Of a stretch of DNA of 63,878 bases, positions 50,115-58,648 are shown piece by piece. The notes beneath the pieces were generated by a model that did not search any database, was not told the DNA's origin, and worked only from the letters and a program-made list of their open reading frames with translations. The translations under genes and the position numbers were made by a program. Numbering within the stretch: the stretch's first letter is position 1; each line of letters opens with the position of its first letter. The DNA comes from Bacteroidia bacterium (GTDB lineage: Bacteria > Bacteroidota > Bacteroidia > B-17B0 > Aurantibacillaceae), in assembly GCA_018000995.1 (NCBI GenBank), contig JAGNIU010000019.1, positions 1 through 63,878 on the forward strand, written 5' to 3'.

Positions 50115-51494
50115 ATGAAAAGAATTCTCATTTTGTTTTTCTTTATTGCGTTGAAACAGATAAACGCCCAAGTCTGTTTTAATGCCGGGCTTGATTTCGA
50201 TTCATATTGGGGTTATTCAGCAAGACCTTGTGCAGCTGATTTTAATTCAGATGGAAAACTTGATATTGCAATTGTAAGTATTGGTCAAGTTGGGTCCGTA
50301 ATACTCGGGACAGGGACTGGATTTTTCCAAACTCCAACTACATTTTCGACTATTGGCTATAGTCCAAATTATTTAATCAGCGCGGACTTCAATGGAGATT
50401 CAAAACCCGACCTCGCCACTACTACTAATAGTCTTGTCGAAGTATTTTTAGGAAATGGGACAGGAAGTTTTAGTATCCCAACTAATACTATTTTATTAAA
50501 CAATACCCCTTGGTTCAATAATTACTCGTTTCCTGAGGCTGTAGATTTAAATTTAGATGGGAAAATGGATTTGCTTGTCCTAGATTATCAATTAAATACT
50601 GTTTCTGTGTTGATTGGTACTGGCACTGGTAATTTTAGTGCTCCCGTTAATTATACCGTTGGATTATTCCCGTCGGATATTTTGTGCGCCGATTTTAATG
50701 GAGATGGCAATCCTGATGTTGCTACTTCTAATAATTCTTCCAATGACATATCTATTTTATTAGGCACTGGAATAGGTGGCTTTAGTTCAATAACGAGTTT
50801 TTCTTCGACGCCTGGAATACGGAGAATAGAAGCGGCAGATTTTAATAGTGATTTGAAAGTTGATATCATTGGGACTGATATTTTGAATAATGTGTTTTTA
50901 CTTTTTGGAAATGGGGCTGGAGGTTTTAATCCTGTCACAAATTTTTCAGTTGCAGGTGTATCCAATATATTTGACATTAAACAAGCCGACTTTAACAACG
51001 ACGGTAAAATTGACATAGCTTTTGCTGATTTTTCAGCTGATAAAATAGGAGTGATATTGGGGTCCGGTTCTGGTACATTTTCCACTTTTTTTAGTTATGG
51101 TTTTGCTACTGACCCACAAGGTATAACGAGTGGCGATTTTAATGGGGATTCGAAAATTGATTTGGTAACAGCAAATGATAATACAACTTCTGTAACCTAT
51201 TTTCAAAATTGTACTTCAACAACTATTGATGATTTATCGAATTCAAATTTTGTCGTTGAATTATATCCTCAGCCGGCAAAAGATGTTGTAAATATTTCTT
51301 TAAGTTATTTTTATGAGCCAACAATTGAAATTATAATTACAGATGTTACTGGAAAAATCGTTCGTAGTTCAACGTTGGTAGTTCGTAGTGGTAAAACGCA
51401 AATCGAAACTTCGGAACTTTCTGATGGAGTTTATATACTTCAAATTATTTCCAAGAATCAAATTGCAAATAAACGTTTGATTGTTGCAAAGTAA
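50115..51494 (+). CDS. FG-GAP/VCBS-repeat protein exported by T9SS
   Basis: A 459-residue secreted protein: signal peptide (MKRILILFFFIALKQINAQ), seven FG-GAP repeats with Ca-binding D-x-N-x-D-x-x-x-D loops (ADFNSDGKLDIAI, ADFNGDSKPDLAT, VDLNLDGKMDLLV, ADFNGDGNPDVAT, ADFNSDLKVDIIG, ADFNNDGKIDIAF, GDFNGDSKIDLVT), making a beta-propeller. The T9SS sorting domain occupies the last ~75 residues (VVELYPQPAKDVVNISL, ELSDGVYILQI). Residues 416-425 (VRSSTLVVRS) in the sorting domain are encoded by an AGTTCGTAG-type repeat. Adhesion or matrix roles are typical of the architecture. Confidence 0.92.
   Translation: MKRILILFFFIALKQINAQVCFNAGLDFDSYWGYSARPCAADFNSDGKLDIAIVSIGQVGSVILGTGTGFFQTPTTFSTIGYSPNYLISADFNGDSKPDLATTTNSLVEVFLGNGTGSFSIPTNTILLNNTPWFNNYSFPEAVDLNLDGKMDLLVLDYQLNTVSVLIGTGTGNFSAPVNYTVGLFPSDILCADFNGDGNPDVATSNNSSNDISILLGTGIGGFSSITSFSSTPGIRRIEAADFNSDLKVDIIGTDILNNVFLLFGNGAGGFNPVTNFSVAGVSNIFDIKQADFNNDGKIDIAFADFSADKIGVILGSGSGTFSTFFSYGFATDPQGITSGDFNGDSKIDLVTANDNTTSVTYFQNCTSTTIDDLSNSNFVVELYPQPAKDVVNISLSYFYEPTIEIIITDVTGKIVRSSTLVVRSGKTQIETSELSDGVYILQIISKNQIANKRLIVAK
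51359..51391 (+). repeat. AGTTCGTAG-type repeat inside the FG-GAP gene
   Basis: Two GTTCGTAGT units (51360-51368 and 51381-51389); the 15 bases GTTGGTAGTTCGTAG (51374-51388) equal the intergenic copy at 27753-27767. In frame, encoding VRSSTLVVRS. Confidence 0.72.
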
Positions 51495-51507
51495 ACCGAA
51501 CTAAATT

Positions 51508-51532
51508 GTCATCCTGAGCTAGGTCGAAGGGC
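51508..51532. repeat. REP fragment at the 3' end of the M16 gene
   Basis: GTCATCCTGAGCTAGGTCGA plus AGGGC, a one-armed copy of the GTCATCCTGA-type repeat. On the minus strand it encodes the last residues (PST) and stop codon TAG of the M16 protein. Confidence 0.6.
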
Positions 51533-52802
51533 CCGCCACACACTCAATCAAATCTTTTTCTTGTAAGTATTTGTTGGCTAAGTCTTGTATGTCTTTTGGC
51601 GTAACGTCTTTTACGGCTTTGAAATAATTGGCGTAATAGCTGTAATCTAAACCAAATTCCTTCACAGAAATAAATTTCTCTGCTAAAGCAAACGGACCGT
51701 CAACACTTCTTAAAAATTGACCAAGAATATAATTGCGTACAGTTTCTAATTCTTCAACACTTACTAAATCATCACGTAAAATCTTAATCTCTTTGTAAAT
51801 TTCTTCTAAAGCATTTTTCGTTACATCAGAACCAACTTCAGTACTAATAGAGAAATAACCGCCGTTTACCAATGAAGTCAAGCCCGAGCCAATACCATAG
51901 GTGTAACCTTTGTCTTCACGAATGTTCGCCATTAAACGTGAGCCAAAATAACCACCTAAAATTGTATTCAGCACTTGAAAATGAAAATAATCTTCATGCG
52001 TTTTATTAAATAACACGCGACCAACTCTTATAGCTGATTGTATAGCGTCACTTTTTTCAATTAGTGTTTTTTGTTGTGTAGTAGTTGCAATCGTTGCCGG
52101 TTTGCTTTTTGTTGGTGAAGCACTTCCCCAATTTTCTTTTCCGAAATGATTATTTAAAACTGTATGTAAGTCTTTAGGTAAATTACCTGCCGCCACAATA
52201 AAACAATTTTTAAAACTATAATGGTTTTTGTAGAAGTTGATAATGTCGGCTTGCTTTAAAGTATCAAAATCTTCTGTTTTGGCATCAATACCATAAGGAT
52301 GTTTCTCGCCAAACAATAGTTCGGAAAATTTACGTCTCGCTAAATGACTTACTTTTCCGGAGTTAATTAAGTGTTTTTGTTTACGGTTAGCTAAATGAAT
52401 ATCAATTTCGCTTTGAGGAAAAATAGAATCTTTTAGAATTTCTTCAGCAAAAGCTAAACTCTCGTTTAAATATTTGTTTAAAGAATAAATAGTAACAGAA
52501 GAATAATCCTGACCAACTTCCAATTCTAAAAACGAGCCAAAAAAATCGATATGTTCTGATAATTGTAAAGCGTTACGTTTTGTTGTGCCTGCTTCCAATA
52601 AGGTATTTGTTGTAGAAGCTAAGAGTGTACGGTTTTGATAATACATGCCCGCACTAAATACAAATTCAACTTTCGTTAACTCTTGTGAGCCAACATTAAT
52701 GCTGTAAACAGGGACACCATTATCTAAAAATTGTTCACTAGCGTTAATGATATCAATTTTATCAATGGTTTTAAATTCGGGGGCTATGGTTCTGTCTATC
52801 AT
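51519..52802 (-). CDS. M16-family peptidase, non-catalytic subunit
   Basis: A 427-residue M16B-type protein without a signal peptide. The expected zinc motif HxxEH is replaced by TNTLLEAGT, so it cannot bind zinc in the usual way. The C-terminal half keeps the substrate-binding R/Y region (MANIREDKGYTYGIGSGL) that the non-catalytic subunit of heterodimeric M16B enzymes contributes. The catalytic partner is almost certainly the gene at 55314, three genes upstream on the same strand. The C-terminal residues GPST and the stop are repeat-derived. Confidence 0.88.
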   Translation of the reverse strand: MIDRTIAPEFKTIDKIDIINASEQFLDNGVPVYSINVGSQELTKVEFVFSAGMYYQNRTLLASTTNTLLEAGTTKRNALQLSEHIDFFGSFLELEVGQDYSSVTIYSLNKYLNESLAFAEEILKDSIFPQSEIDIHLANRKQKHLINSGKVSHLARRKFSELLFGEKHPYGIDAKTEDFDTLKQADIINFYKNHYSFKNCFIVAAGNLPKDLHTVLNNHFGKENWGSASPTKSKPATIATTTQQKTLIEKSDAIQSAIRVGRVLFNKTHEDYFHFQVLNTILGGYFGSRLMANIREDKGYTYGIGSGLTSLVNGGYFSISTEVGSDVTKNALEEIYKEIKILRDDLVSVEELETVRNYILGQFLRSVDGPFALAEKFISVKEFGLDYSYYANYFKAVKDVTPKDIQDLANKYLQEKDLIECVAGPST

Positions 52803-52804
52803 AA

Positions 52805-54652
52805 TTACTCTATTGCTTTTGAAACTTCGTTAATGCCTTCTGCTTTTAAATGGTATAGCTTCAAACTATTTAGTTTAAAGGTAATTTCTTTTTTCTCAAT
52901 ATTCCACAAAAAGGCTACTAACCTGCATTTTTGTAATGGCAATGAATCCGTTTGAATGCTTGTTTTAAAATGTCGGGTATCATTCCAATCGTATTTCATC
53001 CAATTTAAAGCAGTACGACGGAAGTATTGTGATTTCCCGTCAACATCCACTTGTAAAACTAAAAAGGCATTTAATGGAACAGGCGCATTTGAAATACTAA
53101 TATCAAACTCCGCCATTATAGGATCTTTAGAAATAAAAGTAGTATCAATTTTTTCGTAAAAGGAATAATATTCACCCACCCCTTTAAATTCTTTTTGTTC
53201 TGTTATTTCGAATTTCAGTTCGCGTTCAATATCTACTTTGCGTTTCAACAAAACCATGTTCCAATATTTAGCAGTGGCTAATTCGGTATAGTATTTATCG
53301 TAATAGGGTTTATCTTTTTTCCAAGTCACATAATAATCACAATTCATGCTCATGAGTTCGGGCGGCGTCATGTGATTTAGTTTTTCTTCGCTGTTATAAT
53401 TATAGAATGAGAAAAATAGTTCTAACACTCTATGTCCGCCAATAGTAATGGGACGCGGCGTTTTTCCTGCCCGTCCGTCAGGCGGGTTTTGTTCTGCTAA
53501 GAGAATATCAAAAAATTCTTTCGGCATAGTTTCATAAAATCCCCAGGCGTGTTTACTGAAGTTGATGTTTAAGGCGAAGTGAATGAAGAAATAGAGTGGG
53601 AAAATAGAAAAAGCAAGAAATGGTTTTAATTCAAACTCATCCAATAAAAACGCGATGGATAAAATAAACAAAATATAAAAGAATAATCCGGTGCGGTCTT
53701 CAGGATAATTGACGTGGAAAAATAATTTTAGAAAGTAAAAAGCTGCAATCAAGGATAAAAGCATAAAAAAGCTTAATCCAAATTTACTACCGCTTAAAAA
53801 TTTTAATTTGTGTTTAAAGAGCTGGATGCACCAAAAAACAAGCAATACCGCAAATGAAACCAGAATAGTTATATAAACCGCAATATGTTTTATGAAAACT
53901 GTATCTAATAACGATTCAAAAGTGGTTTTCCAGTAACTGTGATTCCCGCTGCCATAGTATAGAGCGCCGTTTTCTTGTAAGTAAAAAGCGTATTTCACCC
54001 AAAAGAAAACTAGTCCAAAGTTTATCGCTAACAATAAAAGATTTTTAATGCTGAATAATTGTTTGCTTTTAATTTGGAACAACATCATTATTCCCGTGGC
54101 GATTAATAAAGTAAACACCAGAGTTAAATTGGCACACAAAGCAATTTGAGCAAACAATACAAACTTTAAAGCGTAACTAAACTTTGAATTCTGTAAATAA
54201 TTGAAGAAATAATACAAAGCCAAAACCAAAAACGAAATTGATAAACCATAACCGCGACAAAGCGAATAAAAGTTGATGATGTTAAACGATAAAACAAAAG
54301 CCGTTGTTAAAATTATTTTGGCAAGCGTATTGTTTAAAGTCTGACAATGTTTATAAACGCCATAACCTAAAACTAAAAAAGCAAATAGGCAGGGCAGACG
54401 TAAGGCGATAACTGATGAGCCGAATAATTTAAAGCTAATCCAGCCCAATAAACTATTTAAAAAATGTCCGTTAGCATCAACGTGAGATAAGAAAGGAAGA
54501 AATTGTTCTGATTGAATGTAATAATAAAACGTAGCGACTTCATCGTGAGCAAATGGAACGTTAATGCAACGGATTAGTACAATTAAAAAAGCAATTGCAA
54601 AGGCAACAAAGTAAAACAGATTAAATTTGTCTTTAGCAAAAGCTCCGTTCAT
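52805..54652 (-). CDS. GT39-like polytopic glycosyltransferase
   Basis: A 615-residue membrane protein with about ten hydrophobic segments up to residue 365. CINVPFAHDEVATFYY (about 29-44) contains the D-E pair of the GT39/PMT-like fold in the first loop. The C-terminal soluble half (about 390-615) ends in a beta-sandwich (IMAEFDISISNAPVPL, CRLVAFLWNIEKKEITFKL) similar to that of the paralogue at 25839. Residues 390-396 (PPDGRAG) are encoded by an inserted palindrome. It sits between the two halves of the M16 pair, with only two bases to the next stop. Confidence 0.8.
   Translation of the reverse strand: MNGAFAKDKFNLFYFVAFAIAFLIVLIRCINVPFAHDEVATFYYYIQSEQFLPFLSHVDANGHFLNSLLGWISFKLFGSSVIALRLPCLFAFLVLGYGVYKHCQTLNNTLAKIILTTAFVLSFNIINFYSLCRGYGLSISFLVLALYYFFNYLQNSKFSYALKFVLFAQIALCANLTLVFTLLIATGIMMLFQIKSKQLFSIKNLLLLAINFGLVFFWVKYAFYLQENGALYYGSGNHSYWKTTFESLLDTVFIKHIAVYITILVSFAVLLVFWCIQLFKHKLKFLSGSKFGLSFFMLLSLIAAFYFLKLFFHVNYPEDRTGLFFYILFILSIAFLLDEFELKPFLAFSIFPLYFFIHFALNINFSKHAWGFYETMPKEFFDILLAEQNPPDGRAGKTPRPITIGGHRVLELFFSFYNYNSEEKLNHMTPPELMSMNCDYYVTWKKDKPYYDKYYTELATAKYWNMVLLKRKVDIERELKFEITEQKEFKGVGEYYSFYEKIDTTFISKDPIMAEFDISISNAPVPLNAFLVLQVDVDGKSQYFRRTALNWMKYDWNDTRHFKTSIQTDSLPLQKCRLVAFLWNIEKKEITFKLNSLKLYHLKAEGINEVSKAIE
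53466..53486. repeat. Palindrome inside the GT39-like gene
   Basis: CCTGCCCGTCCGTCAGGCGG plus G: imperfect palindrome (CCTGCC/GGCGGG type) of the dispersed CCTGCC-GGCAGG kind. It lies in frame on the minus strand and encodes PPDGRAG in a loop region after the last membrane segment. Confidence 0.6.
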
Positions 54653-54656
54653 CTTT

Positions 54657-55271
54657 TTAGTCTAAAAGATATTGCTTGTGTTTGTTGAATTTTTCGAGGG
54701 TGCGAATGCCTGAAGAGCTAATGTGTTCAAATTCTTTATCGCAAAAAATGCTGATGATTTTTATGCCCGGTTTTAATTCCTGAATGTATCGGTATTGATT
54801 TTGTTCGTATTGAAAATCGGTTGAATTTCTTAAACCTCTGATAACAATTACCTCGTATTTTAAAGAATTAACGAAATCAGTTAACAAGCCATTGTATTCG
54901 CAAATTTGTCGGTTTTTAATAGTTTTAGGTCTTACCGATTTGCTTTTATCTTTTTCGGGATTATTACCGAAGGCAATGATTACTTTATCAAATATTTTTT
55001 CTGCTTTTTGTAAAACATTGTAATGTCCTTTATGAAAAGGATTGAAACTTCCCGGGAAAACTGCGATGCGTGGTGAATAAGAACTAACGTAATCGATTAA
55101 AGCATTTAATTTTTTGTCAGCATTAATGGTTTTTAAATGCGCTATTCTTGCTTTTTTGTAATCAGCAAAATCAAAATGCTGGTATTGCGAAAATATTTTT
55201 TTCTCCATTTCCATTTGTTTTGAAAATGAAAGTTTTTCGTAATCCTTTAATTTGTCTTTAAATGCTATCAT
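54657..55271 (-). CDS. CoaD-like adenylyltransferase with N-terminal extension
   Basis: A 204-residue nucleotidyltransferase. Residues 70-204 match phosphopantetheine adenylyltransferase: PGSFNPFHKGHYNVL (the T/H-x-G-H signature, nucleotide-binding), VIRGLRNSTDFQYE and the ISSSGIR C-terminal motif. CoaD is usually about 160 residues; here ~65 extra residues (helical, charged: KDYEKLSFSKQMEMEKKIF) precede it. It makes dephospho-CoA in the CoA pathway if orthologous; a paralogue with another substrate cannot be excluded. It sits between GT39-like and M16 genes. Confidence 0.8.
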   Translation of the reverse strand: MIAFKDKLKDYEKLSFSKQMEMEKKIFSQYQHFDFADYKKARIAHLKTINADKKLNALIDYVSSYSPRIAVFPGSFNPFHKGHYNVLQKAEKIFDKVIIAFGNNPEKDKSKSVRPKTIKNRQICEYNGLLTDFVNSLKYEVIVIRGLRNSTDFQYEQNQYRYIQELKPGIKIISIFCDKEFEHISSSGIRTLEKFNKHKQYLLD

Positions 55272-55313
55272 CTTTAATTATTTTAATCTGCGTAAATCCG
55301 CGAAATCTGCGGC

Positions 55314-56552
55314 TTATTTCTTTTTTAAATAATACAATGTAGAGCAGTTGGTTTCGTTAAGTAAAGTATTTGCTACGTTTTTAATATCTGTTGTATTGAC
55401 CTGAAGGTATCTGCCAATTTCTTCATTAATTAATTCGGCATCACCTAATAATTCAGAAATCGCAAGGTTAGTAGCTTTATTTAAAATATCAGTTTCAGAA
55501 AAAGTGATACTCGATTCTACTTTGTTTTTACATTTCTGTAATTCAGTTTCTGAAACTAATTCTGTTTTTATTTTTTCTAATTCTTTTAAGATTGCTTTTT
55601 CGGCAACTTCCATTTCAACACCTTCACTTAATTTTCCTGAGACAACAAATAAGCCTTTATCAAAATCGCCCATAACGTAAGCGTTAATTTCGGAGAATAT
55701 AGGATTATCTTTTACCAAAGCATGATACAAACGTGATGAATTCCCTCTCGATAAAATATCCGATAATAAATCATAAGCATGATATTCTTTATCGTAACGA
55801 GAACACATGTGATAAGCTTTATAGATAGAACTTACAGGCACATCACGTTCAACGGTTAATTTTCTGGCTTCAGTTTGTTTTGGTTCAGCAGGTAAATTAC
55901 GTTTTGGTTTGTGTACTGCAGGAATGGGTTCAAACCATTTAGCGCAAAGTTGTTTTACATTTTCTAATTCAACATTTCCGGTCACCACCATAATGGCATT
56001 TCCCGGATGATAATGTTTTTTGAAAAATGATTTCACATCATCCATTGTTGCATTTTCGATATGCGAAATTTCTTTTCCAATAGTCGCCCATTTGTAAGGG
56101 TGAACATGATAGCAAAGCGGACGAAGTAATAACCAAACATCGCCGTAAGGTTGATTTAAATAACGTTGTTTAAATTCTTCAATCACCACACTTCGCTGTA
56201 CTTCTAAACTTTTATCAGTGAACGCAAGACTTAACATGCGATCGCTCTCTAACCAAAAAGCAGTTTCTAAATTTTCGGCAGGAACAGTGCAATAGTAATT
56301 GGTAATATCATTTGTAGTGAAAGCATTATTTTCGCCACCCACTAATTGTAAAGGTTCATCGTAATTCGGAATATTAATACTTCCGCCAAACATTAAATGT
56401 TCGAACAAATGCGCGAAACCGGTTTTACTTTCATCTTCATCACGCGCACCAACATCGTATAAAATATTTACACAAGCCATGGGCGAAGCTTTGTCTTGAT
56501 GAACAATAACTGTTAAGTCATTTTTTAATTTAAATTTCTCGAACTTTATCAT
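55314..56552 (-). CDS. M16-family zinc metallopeptidase, catalytic subunit
   Basis: A 412-residue processing-type peptidase. The inverted zinc motif HLFEH (48-52, in GFAHLFEHLMFGGS) and the downstream Glu region RSVVIEEFKQRYL are intact. It lacks a signal peptide, so it is cytoplasmic like other M16B enzymes. Its non-catalytic partner is at 51519, separated by the CoaD-like and GT39-like genes; all four are on the same strand with small gaps. Confidence 0.92.
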   Translation of the reverse strand: MIKFEKFKLKNDLTVIVHQDKASPMACVNILYDVGARDEDESKTGFAHLFEHLMFGGSINIPNYDEPLQLVGGENNAFTTNDITNYYCTVPAENLETAFWLESDRMLSLAFTDKSLEVQRSVVIEEFKQRYLNQPYGDVWLLLRPLCYHVHPYKWATIGKEISHIENATMDDVKSFFKKHYHPGNAIMVVTGNVELENVKQLCAKWFEPIPAVHKPKRNLPAEPKQTEARKLTVERDVPVSSIYKAYHMCSRYDKEYHAYDLLSDILSRGNSSRLYHALVKDNPIFSEINAYVMGDFDKGLFVVSGKLSEGVEMEVAEKAILKELEKIKTELVSETELQKCKNKVESSITFSETDILNKATNLAISELLGDAELINEEIGRYLQVNTTDIKNVANTLLNETNCSTLYYLKKK

Positions 56553-56565
56553 GCAGGTACAAATA

Positions 56566-57513
56566 TCAGAACTTTAATTTAGTTAATCGTTCTGTTGTAG
56601 CATTAAACTCAGTAATAATTTCAGAAACTATTTCGGCAGCGGGTTTAATGGCATCAATTGCTCCGCTAATTTGTCCAATTTCCAATTCACCTTCGGTTAA
56701 ATCTCCTTCAAACATGCCTTTTTTAGCACGGGCTCTTCCTAAAATTTCTGCAATTTTTTCTGCACTTGCACCTTGTTGTTCGGCAGTATAAATTTTTTGA
56801 TAGAATTCATTTTTTATTAATCGTACAGGCGTTAATTGTTTTAAAGTTAAAACGGTATCACCTTCTTTAGCTTTTACTACCGCATCTTTAAAATTTTGAT
56901 GAGCCGATGATTCGGGACTTGCAACAAATCTACTTCCAATTTGAACAGCATCTGCGCCTAATGCAAACGCGGCTGCCATTCCTGCACCCGTTCCAATTCC
57001 ACCCGCGGCAATTAAGGGTAGGGTGATTGCTTTTCGTACTTGAGGAATTAAAACCATTGTAGTGGTTTCTTCTCTTCCGTTATGTCCACCCGCCTCAAAA
57101 CCTTCAGCTACAATTGCATCAACCCCTGCTTCCTGACATTTTAATGCAAACTTTACATTGCTCACCACATGAACAACAGTAATCCCTTTTTCCTTTAAAT
57201 GATTGGTCCAAGTTTTAGGATTTCCGGCGCTGGTAAACACAATTTTCACCCCTTCTTCCACAATAATTTTCATATGTTCTTCAATATTGGGGTATAAAAG
57301 AGGCACATTAACCCCAAAAGGTTTGTTAGTGACTTTTTTGCATTTTTGAATTTGCTCTCTCAAAACCTCAGGATACATCGAACCGGATCCCAATAAACCT
57401 AATCCGCCGGCATTACTTACGGCTGAGGCTAGTTCCCATCCACTACACCAAATCATACCAGCCTGAATAAGAGGGTATTTTATGTTAAAAAGCTTACAAA
57501 TAGAGTTATCCAT
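56566..57513 (-). CDS. FMN-dependent nitronate monooxygenase / FabK-like enoyl reductase
   Basis: A 315-residue TIM-barrel flavoprotein of the 2-nitropropane dioxygenase family. Landmarks: YPLIQAGMIWCSGWELASAV, FGVNVPLLYP, the AEGFEAGGHNGREET loop (His thought catalytic), LIAAGGIGTGAGMAAAFALG and VQIGSRFVASPESSAH, which bind FMN phosphate. The AEG-EAGGH-G pattern is shared by nitronate monooxygenases and FabK, the flavin enoyl-ACP reductase, so the sequence does not separate them. It is first in the minus-strand run of the M16 genes. Confidence 0.87.
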   Translation of the reverse strand: MDNSICKLFNIKYPLIQAGMIWCSGWELASAVSNAGGLGLLGSGSMYPEVLREQIQKCKKVTNKPFGVNVPLLYPNIEEHMKIIVEEGVKIVFTSAGNPKTWTNHLKEKGITVVHVVSNVKFALKCQEAGVDAIVAEGFEAGGHNGREETTTMVLIPQVRKAITLPLIAAGGIGTGAGMAAAFALGADAVQIGSRFVASPESSAHQNFKDAVVKAKEGDTVLTLKQLTPVRLIKNEFYQKIYTAEQQGASAEKIAEILGRARAKKGMFEGDLTEGELEIGQISGAIDAIKPAAEIVSEIITEFNATTERLTKLKF

Positions 57514-57538
57514 ACAAGTAGAAATATTTAAAAAATAA

Positions 57539-57571
57539 TTGCTATAAATGTAGAAAATTTCATTATTTTTG
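57539..57571 (+). promoter_or_regulatory. Promoter of DUF6089 gene
   Basis: TTG (57539-57541), 22-base gap, TATTTTTG (57564-57571), an exact TAnnTTTG box 20 bases before the ATG at 57592. Confidence 0.58.
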
Positions 57572-57591
57572 TGTGTTAAGTCAACAATGTA

Positions 57592-58533
57592 ATGAAAAAA
57601 ATATTATTAGCTCTTTTTCTGGTTTTTTGTTTTTCCGCATCGTATTCACAATGGTTGTGGGATTACGGATTTTCTATTGGCGCATCTAACTATTTAGGTG
57701 ATATTGGTGGTAAAGAAAAAGCCCGCCGTGATTTTGTAGCTGATATGAAATTGGCTAAAACGCGTTGGAATGTAGGTGGGTTCGCTCGTTACAAATGGCG
57801 TCCGAAAATCTCTTTAAAATTAGCATTAGATTATTTACGTCTTGAAGGAGATGATAAATTATCAACCAATCCAGGAAGAAATTATCGTAACCTGAATTTC
57901 CGTAATGATATGTTCGACTTGGCCTTTACAGGTGAGTGGTTCTTTTACGAGAATAACGACTTAGGAAATACTTACCGTTACCGTAATGGTTTCAGAGCTT
58001 ATTTATTTGGTGGTGTTGGAGCTTATTACAGCAACCCAAAAGGATTTTATAACGGTTCATGGACAAAACTTCGTACTATGCAAACCGAAGGAGTGGCTTA
58101 TAAACCGTTTGGTGTAAATATTCCATTAGGTGTTGGTTTCTACTTTACTGTTGAGAAAAAACACAGAATTGGATGGGAATTAAATTGGAGAACAACGTTT
58201 ACCGATTATTTGGATGACATTAGTGGTAACTATCCTGATGCTGCTCCCGGAAATACAGCTACAAAGGAATTATCTAACAGAACTCCTGAATTGGGTGCAT
58301 CTGCTCAAACTGATAACCCTGGTGCTTATAGTTATTTTGTAAACCCTGATGGAAGTGCACGTTTTGCAGGACAAAAACGCGGTGATCCTACTCACAAAGA
58401 TTCTTATATGACTATGAGTGTATCTTACAGTTATGTAATCCGTGGTAAGAGTTCATTCTATCGTGGTCGTTACGGCCATTTCTTCGGAAAACGTTCTAAG
58501 AGAAGAGTTCGTAAGATTCGTGCGAAATTCTAG
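57592..58533 (+). CDS. DUF6089 outer-membrane protein (PorG-like)
   Basis: A 313-residue protein with signal peptide (ending SASYSQ) and a beta-barrel body: WDYGFSIGASNYLGDIGGKEK opening, FRAYLFGGVGAYYSNPKG, HRIGWELNWRTTFTDYLDDI and the closing MSVSYSYVIRG. I associate this pattern with DUF6089, which includes the T9SS component PorG. The basic C-terminal tail (GKRSKRRVRKIRAKF) follows the last strand. T9SS cargo and PorX in this window make a T9SS role plausible; a general OMP role is possible. The TAG stop shares its G with a REP-like inverted repeat. Confidence 0.82.
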   Translation: MKKILLALFLVFCFSASYSQWLWDYGFSIGASNYLGDIGGKEKARRDFVADMKLAKTRWNVGGFARYKWRPKISLKLALDYLRLEGDDKLSTNPGRNYRNLNFRNDMFDLAFTGEWFFYENNDLGNTYRYRNGFRAYLFGGVGAYYSNPKGFYNGSWTKLRTMQTEGVAYKPFGVNIPLGVGFYFTVEKKHRIGWELNWRTTFTDYLDDISGNYPDAAPGNTATKELSNRTPELGASAQTDNPGAYSYFVNPDGSARFAGQKRGDPTHKDSYMTMSVSYSYVIRGKSSFYRGRYGHFFGKRSKRRVRKIRAKF

Positions 58534-58642
58534 ACTTCGGCTACGCTCAGTCTACACATCATGAAAAATTTAAGCCCCGCTATTGTGGGGCTTTTTATTT
58601 GTGATTTTTAAAGAGTGAAACGGTGACTGAGCGTAGCCGAAG
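58533..58642. repeat. Terminator enclosed by an 18-bp inverted repeat
   Basis: CTTCGGCTACGCTCAGTC (58535-58552) and its perfect complement (58625-58642) enclose an intrinsic terminator. The same TTCGGCTACGCTCAG core occurs at 8205 and, varied, at 2190. Confidence 0.8.
58572..58597 (+). terminator. Intrinsic terminator of DUF6089 gene
   Basis: AAGCCCC (58572-58578) pairs with GGGGCTT (58587-58593), followed by a T-rich tail; it can also serve the convergent HD gene in the other direction. Confidence 0.78.
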
Positions 58643-58648
58643 GCACTG

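Noticed and set aside
50115..51494. FG-GAP protein as an integrin-like adhesin of known function
   Set aside because: Seven calcium loops and the sorting domain support a secreted propeller, but nothing shows the ligand, so no function was assigned.
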